Shown here: positions 40,306 to 49,605 of the stretch, piece after piece
How the letters are laid out: every line of letters begins with the position of its first letter
Numbering within the stretch: position 1 is the first letter of the stretch
NCBI GenBank assembly: GCA_963759115.1
Contig: CAVWXT010000003.1
Location: 62,001 to 126,000, forward strand
DNA: 64,000 nucleotides
Direction: 5' to 3'
DNA from: CAVWXT01 sp963759115
Lineage (GTDB): Bacteria > Planctomycetota > Planctomycetia > Pirellulales > Thermoguttaceae
Position numbers and translations under genes: made by a program
The notes under the pieces: model-generated
Seen by the model: only the letters and a program-made list of their open reading frames with translations
The model's database searches: none
What the model was told of the DNA's origin: nothing

Positions 40306-40764
40306 CTACTTCTTCGGTTTTTGGGCCGTCAGGTAACCGCCGCACGCGAAAAACAGGAATGTCACCAATGCGTTCAGCGTTTGCCCAGCATAGAACCCTA
40401 TCAATGTGAAGTCTGCATTGTCGGGCCAAAGCGGCGACCGTTGTCCCTTGGGGATAAGCGTCCCGTAGACCGGCAATAGCAGAATCAGGCCAACCAACAA
40501 AACAACAACGCACACCGCCATGAGCACGACATTCCAACGCGCACCGCAGTAACCCGTGAGAAATCCAAGTACCATTGCCGGAATGACGATGTCCACCACC
40601 AACGATATCATTGGTTGACGGCCCTCACCACTCAAATGCAGGTACGCATGTCGAATTGATCGCGCTACGGGCGTTTGGCTCTTGCCAGCGTACCAGTGAA
40701 GAGAAATCTCGGCTGCCGCTACTGAGGCGAACGCGATCACTATGATTAAGAAACGCATAGACAA
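40306..40764 (-). CDS. small multi-pass membrane protein
   Basis: 152 residues with four hydrophobic helices (FLIIVIAFASVAAAEISLHW; VVDIVIPAMVLGFLTGYCG; VLMAVCVVVLLVGLILLLPV; LNALVTFLFFACGGYLTAQK). The likely start is ATG 40758 or TTG 40764. It lies immediately downstream of a GGAATTGTCC tandem array. Not assigned to a family. Confidence 0.65.
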   Translation of the reverse strand: MSMRFLIIVIAFASVAAAEISLHWYAGKSQTPVARSIRHAYLHLSGEGRQPMISLVVDIVIPAMVLGFLTGYCGARWNVVLMAVCVVVLLVGLILLLPVYGTLIPKGQRSPLWPDNADFTLIGFYAGQTLNALVTFLFFACGGYLTAQKPKK

Positions 40765-40765
40765 T

Positions 40766-40846
40766 CACAATTCCGCACAATTCCGGACAATTCCGCGGAC
40801 AATTCCCGGACAATTCCGCGGACAATTCCGCGGACACCATACATAA
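40766..40846 (-). repeat. tandem GTCCGCGGAATT array at the end of a RAYT relic
   Basis: Minus strand reads GTCCGCGGAATTGTCCGCGG then further GGAATTGTCC units with 11-12 bp spacing, about six units, decaying toward 40766. It begins one codon after the RAYT stop. REP sequences often sit next to their RAYT gene. Confidence 0.75.
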
Positions 40847-41025
40847 TTATCGGGCTGACGTACGCTTGGGGCCCGGTTTTTGCCGTCGTAAGACGCGCCC
40901 CAGATTTTTCTCCAAACGCGCTTCTGAAAATCGTCGTCTCCGAGAACACGGCCTGTTCGCTCGTGTTCGCGGAACTGCTTGATCTCCTCGTCGGTTGCCG
41001 CACTGGTCAAGAGCCGTCTTCCTAC
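40847..41025 (-). pseudogene. 3' relic of a REP-associated tyrosine transposase (RAYT)
   Basis: SAATDEEIKQFREHERTGRV then LGDDDFQKR, followed after a one-base shift by LEKNLGRVLRRQKPGPK and a stop at 40847. This is the usual C-terminus of Y1/RAYT transposases. The catalytic HUH and Tyr region is missing, truncated at the 3' end of the DUF457 gene. Confidence 0.75.
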
Positions 41026-41549
41026 ACAGATGGTTTGCGTGGTCTGAGGCGACGATAGGCCATCGCCAAGCCGACCATCAGCCCCACCGGCAACCACACC
41101 CGCAGCAACTCGCCGCGAATGGCACGACTGTAGCGGGGATCGGGCCAATCGAAGGCAATGTCCGAAACGGGGATCAGCCCCCAATTGCCGTAGCGCCCTT
41201 CGAGCGGCCAGAAAAAGGGAATGTTTTCGCCGCCGGCCGTCAGCGCGTCGAGCAGACCGTGCGAGGCGACAATGGCAAAGAACACCGCGGCCAGCGACCA
41301 CCAACTCACCCGGCAACGGCGAAACGCCGCGCCGGCCGCGATGGTGCTCAACAACAGGGCGAAGGCCAGCGAGTGCGTGATCCCCCGATGCCCCAACGGA
41401 GTGCCATAGTCGGCCGGGGAGAACACGTCGAGGTCGGGCACAATCGGCAGGACGGCCGCCAGGCCCCAGTACGTCCATGGCATGGGCCGGGTCGCGCATA
41501 ATCGCGCCATTCCCAGTCCAACAAAAGCGTGTGTATAAATCGTGGCCAT
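41022..41549 (-). CDS. YdjM/DUF457 membrane-bound metal-dependent hydrolase
   Basis: 175 residues, three to four transmembrane helices. MATIYTHAFVGLGMARLCAT and PDLDVFSPADYGTPLGHRGI then THS contain the conserved His/Asp metal ligands; ASHGLLDALTAGGENIPFFW has the second set. A membrane enzyme family of unclear substrate. The 3' end has run into a RAYT relic. A fragment duplicate is at 40018-40120. Confidence 0.88.
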   Translation of the reverse strand: MATIYTHAFVGLGMARLCATRPMPWTYWGLAAVLPIVPDLDVFSPADYGTPLGHRGITHSLAFALLLSTIAAGAAFRRCRVSWWSLAAVFFAIVASHGLLDALTAGGENIPFFWPLEGRYGNWGLIPVSDIAFDWPDPRYSRAIRGELLRVWLPVGLMVGLAMAYRRLRPRKPSV

Positions 41550-41683
41550 CTGGCTGTCACCAATTTACGGCCCGCGTCGAGCCAATCTCGACGTGTCCCC
41601 GTCTACCGCTTGTCGTTACCCACATCTCGATCCCGCGCACGGCGGAAACTATCGCAATTCCGACCCGGAGGGTCGTTTGACAA

Positions 41684-43606
41684 ATAGAGGTAGGGAGGCC
41701 GCATTGGGTTGCGGCCCCCCTCCCTCCGAACCGGACTGGCGGATTTCCCGCATCCGGCTCTCCAGTTGATGGTGTTACCTCCGAAAGGGTTGAGCGAAAC
41801 AGACATGGGCGGTTTGCAGGGAATACAGCCCTTGCTCGTCGAAGAAGCGATTGGGCCAACGCTGCTGGTCCCTTCCGCGGCCCCGTCCGCGCCGTTTCTG
41901 TCGCCGCCGCAACATGCTACGCAGCCGACCACGAATCCAGCCGTCCAGTTGGCGGAAAACCGACCCGCGACAATGGCGGAAGTAGATGAACCAGCCGCGA
42001 AGTTGCCGCGTCAGTCGAGCACACGTGAAGGGCAGGTCATGCCCGTTCGTGCGCTTGGTCTTCGCGCGGACCGCCTCCTTGAGTTTCCGCAGGCTCTTTT
42101 GCCGCGGCACACGCAAGTCGCCGCGGAAGCGATAGCCCAGAAAATCGAAACCCTCGATGCGGGCGTCCACGATCTTGGTTTTGGTCGGATGCAGGGTCAA
42201 CTCGTTTTCGTTGACCCAACGTTGCACCATCGCCAAGGCCGCTTCCGCCTCCTCGCGAGTCTTGCACAAGATCACGAAGTCGTCTGCATAACGGACCAGC
42301 GCGAAACCGGCGTCGTCCAGCACGTGGTCCAGCGGGTTGAGGTAGATGTTGGCCAGAAGGGGCGAGAGGACTGCTCCTTGGGGCGTGCCCGTTTCGGGCG
42401 TCCACTCCCGCAGGTTGTCCATCACGCCTTGCTCCAGGAACATCTCCACCAAACGCAACACCCGGCTGTCCGACACCTTCTCGCGCAGTCGCGTCATCAG
42501 CCGTGGCTTCGAGATCGTGTCAAAGTAACTCTTGAGGTCCGCGTCCACCACGTAGACGCGACCAGCGCCGAGCAGTTCCTCGACCCGTTCCAGGGCGTGA
42601 TGACACCCTCGTCCGTGTCGAAACCCGTAACTGGCTTGCGAAAACGTGGCGTCGAAGATCGGTTCCAGCACGTGCAACAGCGCGGTTTGCACCACGCGGT
42701 CACGCACGGTCGGAACCCCCAACGGCCGCTGCTCCTTGCTGCCCGGTTTCGGAATCCAGACTCGCCGCACGGCCTGCGGACGATACGCATTGGTCCGCAG
42801 TGCCTCGTGCAGCCTGTCCAGTTCTTTCTGGCCATTGGCCTGAAAGCCCTCGACCGATTGATGGTCCACCCCCGCTGCTCCCCGGTTGCCGATCACATGG
42901 CTGCGGGCGGCAAACAGGTTCAGCGGCGCGTACACCTTGTCGATCAGCGTGTGCCATCTTCCTCCTCGCACTCCTTGTTCGAGTGTCGCCAACATGCGGT
43001 CCGTCCAGACACACGGGTTCGCCCAGTCGCGAATCGACGGAGGCTCTCCGGCGGGAGTAGCCGCGAACGGCACTGTCACCGGGGGATGGTTTCTTTCCCG
43101 TGGCTCGGACATCACGCATCCATCTTCCTGCACCCCTTCGCTCCCCCGGCGTTACCCGGTTTCGTCGCTACTATGGGTGCTCTGACTCCTGGACGGCCGG
43201 TTCTTCCTATCCTTATCAGGGACAATGAACTCCGTCCTGCTTCCTTCCAGGTCTCTCTCCTTACGACGTTTGACCTTCCGACCATTCCGTCCTCAACCAC
43301 CGTGTTGCCATCTCCCCATCACGGCTTTCGCACGTTACCTCAGCCGGATGGGCCGCCGCGTCTATCCCCCGGGCAGATCTGGACGGATCGGAGGGAACGC
43401 CGTCACGCGGTCGGAGGTTCGCCATTGGCTAGCAGGCTCCCCGACAGGCTTGGCCGAATCAGGTTCGTTATCCTACGGACTGGTCATTCACCTCCGGTTG
43501 CTTCCCACCCCTCCTCGCGGAGACGCGGTTACTTTCGGTTACAGGTTTGTAACGCAAACCTGGTGGGGACTCGCACCCCACCGATCAAACGTTTTCAGAG
43601 ACGCAC
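41684..43606 (-). mobile_element. full-length group II intron (1923 bp)
   Basis: Minus-strand 5' end GTGCG at 43606 and 3' end ...CCTCTAT at 41684. Domain V at 41728-41760 (GAGCCGGATGCGG...CAGTCCGGTTC), domain VI at about 41690-41727. The ribozyme 5' domains occupy about 43135-43606 and the maturase 41775-43112. The 5' flank is a palindromic hairpin (CCCAGCGATGAATCGCTGGG) followed by CTA. Hairpin-adjacent insertion and compact size suggest the IIC type (inference). Confidence 0.9.
41775..43112 (-). CDS. ltrA: group II intron reverse transcriptase/maturase
   Basis: About 445 residues. RT domains run in order: SHVIGNRGAAGVDHQSVEGF, RRVWIPKPGSKEQRPLGVPT, QASYGFRHGRGCHHALERVE, VVDADLKSYFDTISKP with a catalytic Asp, GTPQGAVLSPLLANIYLNPL, and the YADDFVIL active site. 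The maturase (GIIM) domain follows (LRGWFIYFRHCRGSVFRQLD; IRGRLRSMLRRRQKRRG). No HNH endonuclease domain, as in group IIC. ATG 43112 chosen; GTG 43133 is possible. It should splice its own intron and perhaps the ORF-less copy in trans. Confidence 0.93.
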   Translation of the reverse strand: MSEPRERNHPPVTVPFAATPAGEPPSIRDWANPCVWTDRMLATLEQGVRGGRWHTLIDKVYAPLNLFAARSHVIGNRGAAGVDHQSVEGFQANGQKELDRLHEALRTNAYRPQAVRRVWIPKPGSKEQRPLGVPTVRDRVVQTALLHVLEPIFDATFSQASYGFRHGRGCHHALERVEELLGAGRVYVVDADLKSYFDTISKPRLMTRLREKVSDSRVLRLVEMFLEQGVMDNLREWTPETGTPQGAVLSPLLANIYLNPLDHVLDDAGFALVRYADDFVILCKTREEAEAALAMVQRWVNENELTLHPTKTKIVDARIEGFDFLGYRFRGDLRVPRQKSLRKLKEAVRAKTKRTNGHDLPFTCARLTRQLRGWFIYFRHCRGSVFRQLDGWIRGRLRSMLRRRQKRRGRGRGRDQQRWPNRFFDEQGLYSLQTAHVCFAQPFRR

Positions 43607-43607
43607 T

Positions 43608-43765
43608 AGCCCAGCGATTCATCGCTGGGTTGCGGAGGAGGAAAAAACCTATCTTGTCCCGTAGGGACGATCGAAAATGGAGCCAGAATCACGTCTTCGG
43701 TCGTCCCTACGGGACTTGAAACGCGTTCTGTCTTGCCCATTTCCCCAGCAGTAAACTGCTGGGCT
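43608..43765. repeat. nested palindrome cluster at the intron's 5' flank
   Basis: Outer hairpins CCCAGCGATTCATCGCTGGG and CCCAGCAGTAAACTGCTGGG face each other around an inner inverted pair, GTCCCGTAGGGACGATCGA (43656) and GGTCGTCCCTACGGGAC (43699). The intron is inserted at its left edge. Confidence 0.78.
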
Positions 43766-43887
43766 ACTGTCGAACGTCCCTCCGGGACAAGAACCCTCAT
43801 GCCTGTATTCTCTTCTTTCGATCGACCGAGTTATACTGTCTAGCATCGTGCATAACGAGCGGGCAGAAAAGCAAAGGGGACCGAGCC

Positions 43888-44854
43888 GTGAAGCGAGTCT
43901 TGTGGTTGGCTTGTGTGGGGATCGTAGCAGTCTCTCCGCTGTCGGCCCAGGAACCCAAATTGCGGGATACGCTCAAAGGGCATACCAACTTTGTCACGTT
44001 CCGTGGCATTTCGCCCGGATGGCAAGGTCCTGGCGTCGGGGAGCCTAGACAAGACGGTCAAGCTGTGGGACGTGAACTCTAGCGAGAACACCGCAACACT
44101 CAAAGGAGATATGGCTGGCGTCCTTTCCATCACGTTTAGCTCGGACGGCAAGACCCTGGCCTGCTGTTTTGACAAGACGATCAAGCTGTGGGACGTGGCT
44201 ACTGATAACAACACCGCAACCCTTGATGGGCATATCGGCATTGTACGTTCCGCGGCGTTCAGTCCGGACGGCAAGACTCTGGCCTCGGGCAGTTGGGACA
44301 AGACGATCAGGTTGTGGGACGTGGCCACCGGCAAGAACACCGTCACCCTCAATGGACTGGCCAGCGAGGTCTGGTCGGTAGCATACAGCCCTGACGGCAA
44401 GATCCTGGCCTGGGGGCACGACGACGCAACAATCAAGCTCTGGGACGTAGCCGCCGGCAAGAACATCGCCCTCCTCAACGGTCACAACGCGGTTGTCAAC
44501 TTTGTGGTCTTTAGCCCAGACGGCAAGACCTTAGCCTCCGGGAGTTTCGATGGTACGATCAAACTCTGGGACGTGGCTACTGGCAAGAATTCCGCAACCT
44601 TCACGGGGCATACCGACATTGTGTTCTCCGTGGCAGATAGCCCTGACAGCAAGACCCTGGCCTCGGGGAGTATGGACAAGACGATCAAGTTGTGGGATGT
44701 GGCGACCGGCAAGAACACCGCTACTCTCCACGGGCATACCGGTTTCGTCTCCTCCGTCGCGTTTAACTCAGACGGCAAGCTCTTGGCCTCGGGAAGTACG
44801 GACAACACGATCAGGTTGTGGGATGTACCAACCGCCACACAGGCAGACAAATGA
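43888..44854 (+). CDS. secreted seven-bladed WD40 protein, one frameshift
   Basis: GTG start at 43888 with AAAGGGGA upstream; signal peptide (MKRVLWLACVGIVAVSPLSA). Seven WD40 repeats of the form SPDGKTLASGSWDKTIRLWD predict a beta-propeller. An extra T at about 43997 shifts the frame in the first blade (HTNFVT | SVAFRPDGKVLASG). Blade DNA is repetitive. Probably a periplasmic or surface protein-binding module; partner unknown. Confidence 0.88.
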
Positions 44855-44970
44855 TCGTGCCGCGTGCACCAACCGCAAAGCGTGGGCATCGCACCCCGCC
44901 GCACGCTGCTGCGCCCTTGCCGCAGCCCTCACCCCCGGCCCCTCTCCCAAAGGGAGAGGGGAGGATTTTG

Positions 44971-45281
44971 GGGTCTTCGGCAAAATCTGTGGGTGAAAAA
45001 TGGGCCTACGGGGGATTCGTCCTGGCAAGGTGGATTTTCTGAGGGATGGCAGGGCAAATAAATGACGGTGGAAACAGCCGCAAAACCGGGGTTTTCTTGT
45101 TGTGTAACGGCCCTCGTCGGGTCTCCCACATCTGCAACGCACGGACCTTTGCCACGGAAAAACGGGGATGGAATCTATGAATCAGATCGTTGAGGCTCCC
45201 GAAATCACGAAAACCCCTGAAAATCCAGATTCAAACTGAGTTTCACGGCCCAAATCAACCCACAGATTCTGCCGAGGAGGC
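44971..45281. mobile_element. 311-bp MITE, copy B
   Basis: Identical by eye over its length to 9525-9835 and in the same orientation. The target duplication here is GGATTTTG (44963-44970 and 45282-45289). It is inserted in the intergenic space beyond the phosphofructokinase stop codon. Confidence 0.92.
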
Positions 45282-45310
45282 GGATTTTGGGACACACTCC
45301 GAAAATCGTC

Positions 45311-46511
45311 CTACGCCAGAATCCCAGCCAACCGGATATACTCCGGCAGCGGACCGACTAGCGGCTTGAGATACTCGATGCAGGCCGCGGTCACAAAATT
45401 GCCCTCGGCGTTGATGTACTCGTCGGGCAAGGGCTTGGCGCCCAAGGCCACGTCGGCCAGCGACGCCGTGCCGAGCGACCAGCGGTAGGGATGGGTCGAA
45501 TTGCGGACGATGCTGACCATCACGCCCGAGGTGCCCTCCGCGGCCAGTTCCACCGCGCGGCGGCCGCAGGCGTAGGCCTCTTCCGCGTCGCCCGGATGGA
45601 CGCGGTCGGCGGCGCACATCTGCAGCGACTCACACACCTGGAACTCGCCGCGCCAGCCGTAGGCCGCATGGATCATGCGATGCAGCATCATGGCCGCGCT
45701 CGTGCCGGCCATGGCGCCGAACTCCACGTTGGAAAACTTGTCGGTGACCTTCGAGGCGCTGATCGGCGTGCGGTCGGCATAGCAGACTCCCTCGCCGCAA
45801 ACGACGCTGCACCAACCGTAGCGGTCGTAGCATCGCTTCACGTCGGCCAGGAAGCGGTCCAGGTCGAAGGCCCGCTCCGGCAGGAGAATGAGGTGGGGCG
45901 CGTCGTCTCTCCACCACCTTCGCCAGGGCACTGGCCGCCGGGAGCCAGCCGGCCGAACGGCCCACCGTCTGGAAAATCACGAATGGATCGACGTACTTCA
46001 TGTCGCGGGCCAGTGCGCCGGCCTGCTTGACCGAGAGGGCCACGTAGCGGCCGGCGCTGCCGAAGCCGGGCGTGTGGTCGGTGCCGCAGAGGTCGTTGTC
46101 GACCGTCTTGGGCACGCCCACGCCGATCAGTTCGTAGCCCTGTTGCCGGCAGTATTCCACCACGCGATGGATGGTGTCCATCGTATCGTTGCCGCCGATC
46201 AAGAAGCAGTAGCGGACGTCGTGCTTCTTCAAGACTTCGAGGATTTGCGGGAAGTCGGCGTCCTTGAGTTTGTGCCGGCAGCTTCCCAGCGCCGAACTGG
46301 GGGTCGTGCGGAGGTTCTCGATCACCGCCGGGTTCTCGCGGCCCAGGTCGATCACGTCGCCCTTGATGAACCCTTCGATGCCGTACCGCATACCCAGCGT
46401 CTTGCGGATGGCCTTCTGCGAAAGGCACGCCTGGATGATGCCGCAGAGGCTGGCGTTGATGACGGCGGTTGGGCCGCCACTTTGGCCGATGATGGCGTTT
46501 CCTGGGAGCAT
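45311..46511 (-). CDS. pfk: phosphofructokinase, PPi-type active site, one frameshift
   Basis: Phosphorylates fructose 6-phosphate. MLPGNAIIGQSGGPTAVINA starts the first domain. FLIGGNDTMDT puts Asp where ATP enzymes have Gly, and GVGVPKTVDNDL has the Lys of PPi enzymes (ATP enzymes have PGT); both point to pyrophosphate as donor. The frame shifts near 45905 (ALAKVVERR | RDDAPHLILLPE) and continues to KPLVGPLPEYIRLAGILA. About 400 residues. It ends a minus-strand run with sugar-related genes upstream. Confidence 0.9.
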
Positions 46512-46576
46512 GGAGAAGTTCCTTGCGAATTGTCTTCCGATTATTGACTCAGGAAAGCTATGTCGCCAGAAGAAGC

Positions 46577-46661
46577 GGGTGGCATGGGTAAGCGAAGCTT
46601 ACCCGTGTGATGCTTCCGGCGATACTCAGGGCACGGGTAAGCTTCGCTTACCCATGCCACC
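46577..46661. repeat. REPIN-like pair (GGTGGCATGGGTAAGCGAAG)
   Basis: GGTGGCATGGGTAAGCGAAG...CCCGTG and its inverted partner CACGGGTAAGCTTCGCTTAC...GCCACC, near-perfect over about 30 bp with each arm internally palindromic (AAGCGAAGCTT). Confidence 0.83.
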
Positions 46662-46683
46662 CCCGCGACCACCGGTCGCGGCT

Positions 46684-47433
46684 TTATGTAAGTTGCCCCG
46701 TCCAAACCAGCAAATTGCGGAAGAACCGGGCGTACCAGTTGCCCACGTCGATAGTGAACCCGCCGGCCACGTCCTGCACGACCCGCTGGTCGCCCCAGTC
46801 GACCAATCCGCCGACCCAGTGCGGTGCTACGTCGGTGGCCAGGGCCGCCGTCCGTCCGCGGCCGTGTTGACCGACCACCAGCAGCGGCAACTCCTCGCCG
46901 CGGTTGAACTGGAACTGGCCGCCCTGGCGGCGAACGGCGAATCGCACCGCGGTGAGCAGCGTTTGCGTGCCCGGTTTCGCCGTGACGGCGTTGAGCCCGC
47001 CAATCCCCGGCGGCTCATCCCACGGCAGCCCTTCCAGGATCGGATGGTCGGCCGCCTTGTTCACCAGGCAGGGCTGGGCGAAGTTGCGGCGGTCGTCGGT
47101 CTGCTGCATGGCGACCGGCAAGACGCCGGCCAGCGGCGACTTGTGGTATTCGCCCGCGCAGCCGAAATAGCTCTCCCACCCGCCGATCATCAGCAGGCCC
47201 GAGCCCTGTTCCACGCAGCCCGCCACGTCGACCATGGCCGAGGCCCCGAACCGCGCGGCCGGGTAGTCGCTCACCACGTACAGAGAGTAGGGATCGGAAG
47301 CCAGGTTGGGCGGCGGGGCCTGATCGCTGGGCACGTAGTCGAACGCCAGGCCGCTGTGCGTCATGATTCCGGCCAGGTAGCTGGCCGCGCCCACCAGGCG
47401 AATGTCGCCCATGTAGCAGATCTTCTTGCGCAT
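46684..47433 (-). CDS. glutamine-amidotransferase-like (ThuA-type) protein
   Basis: 249 residues from ATG 47433 (MRKKICYMGDIRLVGAASYL). GSGLLMIGGWESYFG is the class I amidotransferase-like flavodoxin-fold strand/loop, lacking the catalytic Cys. LPLLVVGQHGRGRTAALATD follows, then HWVGGLVDWGDQR. Its start overlaps the stop of the PIG-L gene (TAATG), so the two are coupled. Probably a carbohydrate-related protein; exact reaction unknown. Confidence 0.78.
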   Translation of the reverse strand: MRKKICYMGDIRLVGAASYLAGIMTHSGLAFDYVPSDQAPPPNLASDPYSLYVVSDYPAARFGASAMVDVAGCVEQGSGLLMIGGWESYFGCAGEYHKSPLAGVLPVAMQQTDDRRNFAQPCLVNKAADHPILEGLPWDEPPGIGGLNAVTAKPGTQTLLTAVRFAVRRQGGQFQFNRGEELPLLVVGQHGRGRTAALATDVAPHWVGGLVDWGDQRVVQDVAGGFTIDVGNWYARFFRNLLVWTGQLT

Positions 47434-48264
47434 TACGAGGTCCTCTTGAAAAGCGGATGGTATCTCTGCGGGGAGTAGAAGTGGAACTCCAACTCGCGGA
47501 AGTATTCGACGGGTCCGGCGTTGCGTTGGATCTCCACCAGCGAACCGATCTGCTCCTGGCTGGCGAAGGCCAGGATCGCCCGGAGCTTGGTTTCGAGCAT
47601 CGCGGGGGGCGTCTCGATGCGGATCTGCGGCGGCTCGGGGAAATCGCAATAGACCGCGAACTCGTAGACCTTGGGCACCTCCGCGATCGGCTTGCCCAGT
47701 TCCGGCCAGATATTGCCCTGGGCATGAAACAGGCTGATCAACAGTTCCTCGTGAACGATGCGGTGGTCGGGATGCAGATCCGCGCCGGTGGGCAGGAACA
47801 CCCGGTTGGGGCGAACCTGCCGCAGGGCATAGGTAAAGGCGTTCTGCATTCCGCCGGCCCCTTCGATCTCCGTGGGGGCCCCGATCGTGGTGAAATGGCG
47901 GCCCTGGTAGGCGCTCAGGTTGCAGTCGGGACACTCGATGAAGCGGAGATTCTCGGGCGGCAGGCCGAGGATTTGGCAGGCCTTTTGGGCCTCCGCCGCG
48001 CGAATCTTGCTGATGTTGCGACGCTGCTCGAATCGGCAGTAGCCCATCCGGCCGTCGGTCACGATCACGGCGTGACACGCGGGCCCCTTCGGCCAAACCG
48101 ACCTGAAACGCCAACCCGCCGCCGATGACGATGTCGTCGTCGTGCGGCGAGATGAACATCCAGCACTCGTCCGAACCCCGCCAATCGGGAAACAGTTCGG
48201 CCACGTTCGACGAGGTACGCAGGCCCTCGGGCGTGCGGCGGCTGTATGTGATGCTAGCGGTCAC
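47433..48264 (-). CDS. PIG-L/LmbE-family deacetylase, one frameshift
   Basis: Zinc-dependent N-deacetylase acting on GlcNAc-containing substrates. Metal motif PHDDD in CWMFISPHDDDIVIGGGLAF and HPDH in FLPTGADLHPDHRIVHEELL. The frame changes near 48080 (GLAEGA | VIVTDGRMGYCRFEQR). About 276 residues. Starts 39 bp after the SIS gene ends and overlaps the next gene, so one operon. Confidence 0.87.
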
Positions 48265-48303
48265 CTTGCTGGATTCTCCTTGTGGTAGAGGCGCGGCCCC
48301 CGG

Positions 48304-49330
48304 TCACGCACTGACGAATTCGTTGCCGATCTTGCGGGCCCGCTCGGCCTTGTCGAGGTTGATTCCCAGGGCGACTCCCACCTGGACCAGGATGTTCCAG
48401 CCGGCCAGCAATTGCAGCACGGTCTGGTAGCCCTCGACCTGCGGAATGCGGATGGTCGGGAACGGAGTCTCCTCCTCGGCAACGGCGATCACGCGTCATC
48501 CCCACGCCATCGACCAACGTGGTCTTGAACTTCTCCATCTCGGCGGGGAACGGATCGATCACCATGACCACTTCCTCGGGCTTCATGATCTCCTCGATCC
48601 CGTGGACCGCGTACGTGCCCTCCAGGTAGTCGCTCTTCTTGTGCGTGATCTCGTTCGTCTTGAGGGTCAATTCCTCGGCCACGCCGTTGTTGCGGCCGGC
48701 GAAGTAGATCGTCGGGGCCTTGGCAATCCTCTCGACCAGCGACGGGGGCAACTCGGCTTCCAACACCTCTTGCGCCTTCCGGCCGGCTTGCTGCTGATTG
48801 GCCGCCATGGGCGAAGCCTTCTCCCAAGGGCGCGAGCAGCGAGCGGTAGAACAGGGCCTGCTCGACCACGCTCTTCGTGGCGGCGACCGCGTCCTCCTTG
48901 CCGCAGCGAAGCGTATAGCACCGCGAGGACACGGTTTCCAGCATGCACGGGCTGTTGGCCGACAAGCCCGAACCGCTTCGCGTGCCCCTGCTGGCGAAGT
49001 TGGGTGAACAGCGAGATCAACTCCTTGGTCTTGCCGCTGTTGCTGGCCCCGAAGACGGCGAACTGGCTCAAGTCATATTGGTGGGCCTGCCGGGCGCCCT
49101 CGGTGAAAACCGCCAACGGGAGCGCCCATTTGCAGGACTTCGCAGATCAGGTTCTTGGCCGGGAAGATTCGGCTCGATCCCTCGCCCGTCAAGAACAGTC
49201 TGCCCGTCTGGCGAATGATCTGGGCGGCGTCGCGGGCGCCCTGGAAGTCGAAGGCCGCGACGATCCGCGGCGTTTCGAGCATCTCGTGAACCAGGGCAAA
49301 GTTGCCGTATTTCGGATCCTGCAGATTCAT
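48304..49330 (-). CDS. SIS-domain sugar isomerase/deaminase (AgaS-like), four frameshifts
   Basis: Two SIS domains can be followed through five frame segments: RLFLTGEGSSRIFPAKNLIC (first, 49200); FAVFGASNSGKTKELISLFT; TLRCGKEDAVAATKSVVEQA with the catalytic-type Glu; IYFAGRNNGVAEELTLKTNE (second); IPQVEGYQTVLQLLAGWNIL to the stop. Breaks near 49117, 48990, 48810 and 48490. Members isomerise or deaminate amino-sugar phosphates. Four indels in 1 kb is the worst spot in the window. First gene of the sugar operon. Confidence 0.8.
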
Positions 49331-49605
49331 TGGACTGTCCCTCGGAGGCTCTCCGTCAATGGCCGGGTCGACGAAAAACTTTGAGTATAGCCGGTTGGCG
49401 CGGCGAGACAATGGCGGAATCAGGCACGACAAGCGGGCTTCCCGTACAAATTGGGGAGATTATGGAATCGAAGGAGGGGCTAGAAAGAAACAAACCGCGA
49501 ACTTTGGAGTTGTGTCGAATCGCCATTCCGGCGACAATGCCGCCTCCTCAAATAGTCCCGCACAAAGAGCGAAATGGATTTCGCCTATCGACCAGGAGGG
49601 AACCG

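Noticed and set aside
40766..40846. Possible CRISPR-like tandem repeats
   Set aside because: Units are 11-12 bp with no unique spacers; better explained as REP units next to a RAYT relic.
44936..44960. CCCCTCTCCCAAAGGGAGAG hairpin as a terminator of the WD40 gene
   Set aside because: No T-run follows, and the same kind of hairpin (CTCTCCCGGCGGGAGAG) lies at 18841; more likely a dispersed repeat.
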